Assembly (NCBI GenBank): GCA_964383905.1
Contig: CAYLJO010000002.1
Span: 40,577-104,576, forward strand
DNA length: 64,000 bases
Direction: 5' to 3'
Origin: CAYLJO01 sp964383905
Lineage (GTDB): Bacteria > Acidobacteriota > Blastocatellia > Pyrinomonadales > Pyrinomonadaceae
Part shown: piece after piece, positions 58,919 through 64,000 of the stretch
Layout: the number at the start of each line of letters is the position of its first letter
How positions within the stretch are numbered: the first letter of the stretch is position 1
Program-made: the position numbers and the translations under genes
The notes under the pieces: model-generated
Seen by the model: only the letters and a program-made list of their open reading frames with translations
What the model was told of the DNA's origin: nothing
The model's database searches: none

Positions 58919-59645
58919 GAACCAACAGGAAGTCTTATTAGCCGCCGAGGCCCTTGAGATCGCCTACGGGGCGGTGCAGGTTATCTGGGGCATATCCTTT
59001 TCTATCAGGAAGCACAAGATAGTCAGCATCATTGGCTCGAACGGAGCGGGCAAGACGACAACATTGAAAGCCCTGGCGGGCATGTTGATGCCGAAGAAGG
59101 GCAGCATCTTCTTCGACGGTGAAAATATTACGGGCCTGCCGCCTCACGAAAGGGTGAAGCGGCACATTGTCATGTCGCCTGAAGGGAGGCAATTGTGGCC
59201 CCGCATGTCTGTCGAAGAGAACCTGCTGATGGGCGCTTTCTCTCCGAGCTTTAGGAGCCACGCGCCGTCGAATCTCGCCAGGGTGTACGGGATGTTCCCC
59301 CGCCTTAAAGAGAGGCGCGGCCAGCTTGCCGGGACGCTCTCGGGTGGCGAGCAGCAGATGTGCGCCATCGGGCGGGCCCTGATGGCGGAGCCAAAGCTTC
59401 TGATGCTTGACGAGCCTTCGCTCGGGCTGGCCCCCAAGCTGGTTGACGAGATCTTTACTTTTGTTGGCGGGATCGTCAATCAGGGCGTGACCGTCCTGCT
59501 CGTCGAGCAGAACATGAATTATGCCCTCCAGGTATGCGATTATGCTTATGTGCTTGAGACGGGTCGAATCACGCTGGAGGGCTCGGGTCGGGAGCTGATG
59601 ACTAACGACCACGTGCGCCGGGCATACCTTGGCGTTTCTGTATAG
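58911..59645 (+). CDS. livF: Branched-chain amino acid ABC transporter ATPase
   Basis: 244 residues. Walker A GSNGAGKTT, Q-loop region IVMSPEGRQLWPRMSVEENLLMGA, signature LSGGEQQMCAIGRALM, Walker B LLMLDEPSLGLAP and the H-loop in LLVEQNMNYAL. It energises import with LivG. Overlaps the livG stop by 8 nt. Last gene of the five-gene operon; the repeat copy at 59665 follows it. Confidence 0.93.
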   Translation: MSENQQEVLLAAEALEIAYGAVQVIWGISFSIRKHKIVSIIGSNGAGKTTTLKALAGMLMPKKGSIFFDGENITGLPPHERVKRHIVMSPEGRQLWPRMSVEENLLMGAFSPSFRSHAPSNLARVYGMFPRLKERRGQLAGTLSGGEQQMCAIGRALMAEPKLLMLDEPSLGLAPKLVDEIFTFVGGIVNQGVTVLLVEQNMNYALQVCDYAYVLETGRITLEGSGRELMTNDHVRRAYLGVSV

Positions 59646-59664
59646 GTTGAGCTAAAGAAAGGCG

Positions 59665-59720
59665 AGATGAACCGCAGAGGACGCAGAGGAAAGCTTTAGG
59701 AATTCAGAATAGGCGGCATA
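59665..59720. repeat. GA-rich dispersed repeat (copy 11)
   Basis: GATGAACCGCAGAGGACGCA and GAGGAAAGCTTTAGGAATTC, then AGAATAGG. It shares the ATTCAGAATAG tail with the copy at 2700-2775. Confidence 0.7.
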
Positions 59721-59759
59721 GGGTACGGCGCAATTGCAGTTAGAAAGTAGGAAGTAGTT

Positions 59760-61538
59760 TTGAAAGCTTTGAGTGGCATTAATAATCTTTTTCATCACCC
59801 GGTTGATAAAGACGGGGGGCCCGTTGAGCCAAACATTTGTCCACGTTGTTCTTCCGATCTTACAGCGCAGGAGACCTACCAGCAATTCTCCGTCTGCGAA
59901 AACTGCCGCTACCATTTTGCGCTCCCGGCCAGACGCCGCGTCGGGCTACTGGCCGACCGCGACTCTTTCAAGGAACAGCAGCGCCGGCTCGTCTCGACCG
60001 ACCCGTTAGAATTTAGCGATAGACTTTCTTACCGCCAGCGGCTGGATGAAGCGCGTCGCGCGACCGGACTGCTGGACGCGGTGATCACCGGCACCTGCAA
60101 GATTGGCGGACGCAACGCGGTACTTGCCGTCGTGGCTTTCGAATTCATGGGCGGATCGATGGGCTCGGTGGTCGGCGAGAAAATCACCGCCGTGTTCGAG
60201 CTGGCGATCGAAGAGGGCCTGCCGTTGATCACAGTCGTCGGCACGGGGGGCGCCCGGATGCAGGAAGGGATGCTCTCGCTGGTGCAAATGGCGAAGACGG
60301 CCGCAGCGGCCGAGCACCTGCACGGGGCCGGCTTGCCTTATATTTCAGTATTAACCAATCCCACGACGGGCGGTATTTACGCCTCGTTTGCCAGCCTCGG
60401 CGATATCACCGTGGCCGAGCCGCACGCGCTCATCGGGTTTGCCGGGCCGCGCGTCGTCGAGCAGACGACCGGCCGGAAACTTCCCACCGGTTCTCATACG
60501 GCCGAGTTCCAACTGGGACACGGTATGCTCGACGAGATCATCGACCGTACAGAGCTGCGCGATTATCTGGTACGTGTGCTCAGCCTACTGTGCCCGACAA
60601 GGCGGCAACCCAGAGTTAAGGGCAGGCGTCGCCCGCCGAAAGTTGCCGAGCCGGATGAGTCGCCCTGGGAGATGGTGAGCCTCGCACGCCGTCCGGACCG
60701 CCCGACTTCGTTGAGCTATCTCAAGCGCATCACGGAGGAGTGGGTCGAAATCAACGGCGATCGGTTGCACGGCGATGATCTATCGATCGTGTGCGGTTTT
60801 GCCGAACTGGGTGGCCGAATAGTCGTCAGCGTCGGCCAAGAGCGCGGCAGCGGCGAGGCCGAGCATGAGAGGCGCGGTGGCGGGCGGACCCGTCCCACAG
60901 GTTTTCGCAAGGCGCAGCGCGCGCTTCACCTCGCGGCCAAGTTTCATGTCCCGGTGATTTGCCTGGTCGATACTCCCGGCGCCAACCCGGATATAGTATC
61001 GGAAGAGAACGGTCTGGGGCGCGCGATTGCGACGACGCTGGCGACAATGAGCGACCTACCTGTGCCGATCATCAGTGCGATTATCGGCGAAGGCGGCAGT
61101 GGGGGGGCGCTGGCACTGAGCGTTGCCGACCGCGTTCTGATGCTCGAGCACGCTGTTTATTCAGTGATTGCTCCGGAGGGCGCCGCCGCGATTCTTTACC
61201 GTGACGCCAGTCGTGCCGAAGACCTCAGTAAAGCTCTGAGGCTGACGGCCTACGACTGCAAGCAGCTTGGGGTGGTTGACGGCATTGTGCCGGAGCCGGA
61301 AGGCGCGGCCCACGCTAACCCGGACGAAGCCGCACGGATATTGAAGCAGGCGTTGATTTACGAGTTGGCGGCGATTGAGCGGCAATCGCCGGAGAAACTG
61401 ATCAAAGCGCGCTACCGTAAGTTTCGCAAGATGGGGCGGTTCAAGACTCAAAGCATATGGGGTATGTCCCGAGTGCTGGAGCGTTTATCGCCGTCCACAT
61501 CGTCTCAACGCTCTGAGCCGGAGCATTCGGATGACTGA
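59760..61538 (+). CDS. accDA: Fused acetyl-CoA carboxylase carboxyltransferase (AccD-AccA)
   Basis: 592 residues. Residues 1-285 or so are AccD (beta): zinc ribbon Cys27, Cys30, Cys46, Cys49, then the carboxyltransferase core FMGGSMGSVVGEKITAVFELAIEEGLPLITVVGTGGARMQEG and GGIYASFASLGDITVAEPHALIGFAGPRVVEQTTG. Residues about 305-592 are AccA (alpha): LSYLKRITEEWVEINGDRLHGDDLSIVCGF, FHVPVICLVDTPGANPD, GEGGSGGALALSVADRVLMLEHAVYSVIAPEGAAAILYRD. Such one-chain enzymes transfer carboxyl from biotin carrier to acetyl-CoA. TTG start with AGGAAG ahead. It overlaps the CoA transferase by 8 nt. Malonyl-type substrate specificity is possible but not shown. Confidence 0.9.
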   Translation: MKALSGINNLFHHPVDKDGGPVEPNICPRCSSDLTAQETYQQFSVCENCRYHFALPARRRVGLLADRDSFKEQQRRLVSTDPLEFSDRLSYRQRLDEARRATGLLDAVITGTCKIGGRNAVLAVVAFEFMGGSMGSVVGEKITAVFELAIEEGLPLITVVGTGGARMQEGMLSLVQMAKTAAAAEHLHGAGLPYISVLTNPTTGGIYASFASLGDITVAEPHALIGFAGPRVVEQTTGRKLPTGSHTAEFQLGHGMLDEIIDRTELRDYLVRVLSLLCPTRRQPRVKGRRRPPKVAEPDESPWEMVSLARRPDRPTSLSYLKRITEEWVEINGDRLHGDDLSIVCGFAELGGRIVVSVGQERGSGEAEHERRGGGRTRPTGFRKAQRALHLAAKFHVPVICLVDTPGANPDIVSEENGLGRAIATTLATMSDLPVPIISAIIGEGGSGGALALSVADRVLMLEHAVYSVIAPEGAAAILYRDASRAEDLSKALRLTAYDCKQLGVVDGIVPEPEGAAHANPDEAARILKQALIYELAAIERQSPEKLIKARYRKFRKMGRFKTQSIWGMSRVLERLSPSTSSQRSEPEHSDD

Positions 61539-62748
61539 AAGGCAGATGAAGGGCCAAATGAGCAGCCCATGCTTAGAGGGGGTTCGCGTCGTTGATTTAA
61601 CGCGCGTGATGGCCGGGCCGTATTGCACGATGATGCTCGGCGATATGGGGGCCGACATTATCAAGATTGAGCAGCCGAGAAAAGGCGACGACACGCGCCA
61701 CTGGGGACCACCCTTCATTAAAGGCGAAAGCGCTTATTACCTGAGCATCAACCGGAACAAGCGCAGCGTTACGCTCGATCTTAAAAGCGAGAGTGCCCGC
61801 GCCATTCTATGGCGATTGATCGAGAGCGCCGACGTTCTCGTCGAAAACTTCAGTCCGGGGACGGCCGAGCGGCTCGGCTTCGGCTATGAAGCAGTGCGCG
61901 CCCGGCGGCCTGCCATCATCTACTGTTCGATTTCAGGCTTCGGCCAGGAAGGGCCGGCGCGCGACCGCACCGCTTACGATTTAATCGTCCAGGGAATGTC
62001 GGGCTTAATGAGCGTGACCGGTTTACCGAATGGCGAGCCGACCAGGTTTGGCGTGCCGATTGCTGACATTGCGGCCGGAATGTTCGGAGCCTACGGCGTC
62101 GTCAGCGCCCTTTTCCATCGCGAGCGGACCGGGGAGGGGCAGCGCATTGACACGTCGATGCTTGGTGGCCAGATTGCGCTCCTTACTTATCAGGCCGGCA
62201 TTTACTTTGCTACCGGTGAGGCCCCGGTCAGCACGGGCAATGCTCATCCGATCGTCGCACCCTACCAGACATTCAAGGCACGCAACGGCTATGTCAATAT
62301 TGCGTGCGGCAACGACGCTATCTGGGCGCGCTTTTGTCGAGCAATGAATGCTCCACACCTGCTCGACGATCCGCGGTTTAGCGATAACACGGGGCGCATC
62401 ACCAATCTCCGGGTGCTCGCGCCGTTAATCGAGGAAATCTTCAGCAGCTATGAGACTGCCGAGATCGTCCGCCGGCTCGACGCGGCCTCGGTCCCATGCG
62501 GGCCGATCTACACCGTACCCGAAGCTCTTGCCGATCCGCAGGTGGCCCACTACGGATTGCGCCAACGAATACCGCACCCGACCCTCGGCGAAATCGACCA
62601 GATCGGTTTTGCCTCTCGCTTGAGCCAAACACCGTGCGCAATTCGCCGCCCTCCGCCGATGCTGGGCCAGCACACCGATGAGGTGTTGCGCGAGATAGGC
62701 TACACCGCGGAAAACATCGCTGCCTTTAAAGCAGAGGATGTGATTTGA
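61531..62748 (+). CDS. CaiB/BaiF family CoA transferase
   Basis: 405 residues, class III CoA transferase. The N-terminal GVRVVDLTRVMAGPYCTMMLGDMGADIIKIEQP is the family signature, NRNKRSVTLDLKS and VLVENFSPGTAERLGFGYEAVRARRPAIIYCSISGFGQEGP follow, and the catalytic Asp is Asp150 in TAYDLIVQGMSG. It moves CoA between carboxylic acids; acceptor unknown. The overlap with accDA (8 nt) suggests a shared acyl-CoA pathway. Confidence 0.92.
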   Translation: MTERQMKGQMSSPCLEGVRVVDLTRVMAGPYCTMMLGDMGADIIKIEQPRKGDDTRHWGPPFIKGESAYYLSINRNKRSVTLDLKSESARAILWRLIESADVLVENFSPGTAERLGFGYEAVRARRPAIIYCSISGFGQEGPARDRTAYDLIVQGMSGLMSVTGLPNGEPTRFGVPIADIAAGMFGAYGVVSALFHRERTGEGQRIDTSMLGGQIALLTYQAGIYFATGEAPVSTGNAHPIVAPYQTFKARNGYVNIACGNDAIWARFCRAMNAPHLLDDPRFSDNTGRITNLRVLAPLIEEIFSSYETAEIVRRLDAASVPCGPIYTVPEALADPQVAHYGLRQRIPHPTLGEIDQIGFASRLSQTPCAIRRPPPMLGQHTDEVLREIGYTAENIAAFKAEDVI

Positions 62749-62877
62749 TCCGATTGCTTAAAGCGAGTTCATCTCTTGCGCACCAAACCGGCTCTATGTC
62801 AGGTATGCTACCTTGCTCGCGAACCCATTAAAGTTTTGGCATAAATATACCTGGCCCACCTCCGGACAAATAAAACT

Positions 62878-63270
62878 ATGAAACAGAGTATTGTACATAT
62901 TGCTTTAGTAGTGAGCGACTACGACGAAGCCATAAAATTCTATACCGAGAAATTAAACTTCACCCTCGTAGAAGATACGCCGCAGAGCGAAACAAAGCGG
63001 TGGGTTTTAGTCGCGCCGAAAGGCTCAGAAGGATGTTGCTTGTTGCTGGCTAAAGGCGAAGGCTCAGAACAGAGGAGCCGCATCGGGAACCAGACGGGTG
63101 GGCGAGTCTTCTTGTTTCTGAAAACCGATGATTTTTGGAGGGATTATCAAAGTATGCGATCGCGAGGCATAATTTTTGTCAGGGAGCCGAAAAATGAGGA
63201 ATACGGAAGGGTAGCCGTTTTTGAAGACTTATACGGCAATCTGTGGGATTTAATCGAGTTCAAAGTGTAG
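62878..63270 (+). CDS. VOC (glyoxalase-like) family protein
   Basis: 130 residues, one vicinal-oxygen-chelate unit pair. SIVHIALVVSDYDEAIKFYTEKLNFTLVEDTP is the first module with its metal His, and YGRVAVFEDLYGNLWDLIEF the second with a late acidic metal ligand. Typical small VOC enzyme or resistance protein; substrate unknown. Codon use is more AT-rich than neighbours, a weak hint of transfer. No operon partner. Confidence 0.88.
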   Translation: MKQSIVHIALVVSDYDEAIKFYTEKLNFTLVEDTPQSETKRWVLVAPKGSEGCCLLLAKGEGSEQRSRIGNQTGGRVFLFLKTDDFWRDYQSMRSRGIIFVREPKNEEYGRVAVFEDLYGNLWDLIEFKV

Positions 63271-63674
63271 AGGCGAGCCAACCATATTATTGCCAAAATT
63301 TTGGTGGCGCCCATTTCAGCAGGATGCCGCTTATGGCAGAAGAGGACGAAACGTTTGATCCAGTCAGCCTACGCTTCTTCCGTGCGGATGCCGTCATGAA
63401 GGGTGCTGATGTGGTCGCGCAACCTGCTCTGGCAGTTGAGACGTTGGTGAAGCCCTCTTGTGCTATGCCCGGACTGGGATGGGATGGGCGTCCTCCTCTG
63501 GCGAGGGTGGGGCGTAAAACACATCCGGAGTTAAAGAAAATCAAGAGAAGTTGACAGTTTAGTGGGATTAGACGCCGAAATGGGCGTCTTTACTGGCGGC
63601 TAATAGTACGCCTACATTAAGTTGGGCGGCTACGGGGCCGCCGGGTCAAACAGAGGAAGCAATGGAGCCGAGCG
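63271..63674. other. Intergenic region after the VOC gene
   Basis: 404 nt. A frame at 63324-63554 could encode a 76-residue protein but has no recognised pattern. GACGCC (63571-63576) and GGCGTC (63583-63588) form a short hairpin followed by TTTACT. The right end holds GGAG, 7 nt before the DinB start. Confidence 0.4.
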
Positions 63675-64000
63675 ATGAATATCTGGGAGCACTTATTCTT
63701 GACCGGCGAGTTCTCGGCGCGGGCCGATTTGTTATCCGGGCTGACGCTCGAGCAGGTCACGCTGCGCCCGGCCGGCGCGTCGCACTCGATCTACGACGAG
63801 CTGTGGCATGCGGCGACGTGGCAGCGCATCGTTGTCGAGCGAGACAAGGCGGCTGCCGACGCGTTGTTGTGCAGCGGAGCGAACTACCCGAGCGCGGCGC
63901 CGGACCATGAGCAGCAATGGCACGACTTGGTGCAGCAGTTCCTGGAAGGCGCGCAGGCGGCGGTCGCGTGGGCGCAAGCGCCGGAGCGACTCGCGGAGGA
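63675..64000 (+). CDS. DinB family protein, N-terminal part (cut by window end)
   Basis: At least 108 residues with no stop before the window end. MNIWEHLFLTGEFSARADLLSGLTLEQVTLRPAGASHSIYDELWHAATWQRIVVER is a DinB-like start with the first metal His in YDELWHAATWQ. The two C-terminal metal histidines would lie beyond the window. ATG 63675 has GGAG 7 nt ahead. Confidence 0.72.
   Translation, partial: MNIWEHLFLTGEFSARADLLSGLTLEQVTLRPAGASHSIYDELWHAATWQRIVVERDKAAADALLCSGANYPSAAPDHEQQWHDLVQQFLEGAQAAVAWAQAPERLAE

Noticed and set aside
63324..63554. Possible 76-residue protein after the VOC gene
   Set aside because: No family, mixed composition, an equally long frame on the other strand and repeat-like GGCGAGGGTGGGGCG sequence.

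Overview
The window looks like a chromosomal stretch of an Acidobacteriota member, most likely class Blastocatellia. The evidence is moderately GC-rich DNA, two very large Oar-like TonB-dependent outer-membrane proteins with N-terminal carboxypeptidase-regulatory domains, a VWA protein of the acidobacterial VWFA-related type, several secreted proteins with the same regulatory fold, and many short GA-rich intergenic repeats. Taxonomy is inferred from gene content only. No rRNA, tRNA, CRISPR array, transposase or prophage gene was recognised.

Layout. 1-1828: end of metY and all of metX (methionine). 1829-5254: small genes (a secreted protein, GAF, DinB, SelW-like Rdx) among repeats. 5255-13065, minus strand: a complete lysine/diaminopimelate cluster lysC-dapE-dapB-dapA-dapD-aminotransferase-asd, preceded by a sigma70-like promoter, a lysine riboswitch and a terminator-type hairpin. 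13384-21234: RNB ribonuclease, M28 and S9 exported peptidases, pyrophosphatase and a HhH-GPD glycosylase. 21572-22769: a rhodanese whose reading frame crosses an in-frame UGA (candidate selenoprotein), then a methyltransferase. 22951-34022: two Oar-like receptors, each with a sigma54-like (-24/-12) promoter, plus a LysW-like protein and the VWA protein. 34168-41364: exported and membrane proteins (methyltransferase-like, LolA-like, TPR, NTF2-like, DsbD-N-like, DUF4349, DUF4126) and an excisionase-type HTH. 41416-44371: an NtrC-type regulator with its histidine kinase. 44763-52566: a penicillin-binding transpeptidase, a TPR protein, RNase III, signal peptidase I, an MscS channel with a cyclic-nucleotide domain, and PsuG. 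52648-54680: HAD phosphatase, a small hypothetical gene and a P-loop protein. 54781-59645: a five-gene branched-chain amino acid ABC transporter operon. 59760-64000: fused acetyl-CoA carboxylase carboxyltransferase (AccD-AccA), a CaiB/BaiF CoA transferase, a VOC protein and a DinB protein cut by the window end.

Most notable items. (1) The rhodanese at 21572-21904 has TGA in the second active-site cysteine position (C-x-UGA-P), uninterrupted domain sequence after it and a bSECIS-like hairpin. (2) The lysine riboswitch ahead of lysC controls the first gene of a cluster covering every committed lysine step up to succinyl-DAP deacylation. (3) Sigma54-like promoters precede both Oar-like genes. 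(4) A 20-bp perfect hairpin lies just upstream of rnc and could be an RNase III autoregulatory target. (5) There are two interspersed repeat families, one with MITE-like terminal inverted repeats and one GA-rich that in one place encodes the last residues of a response regulator.
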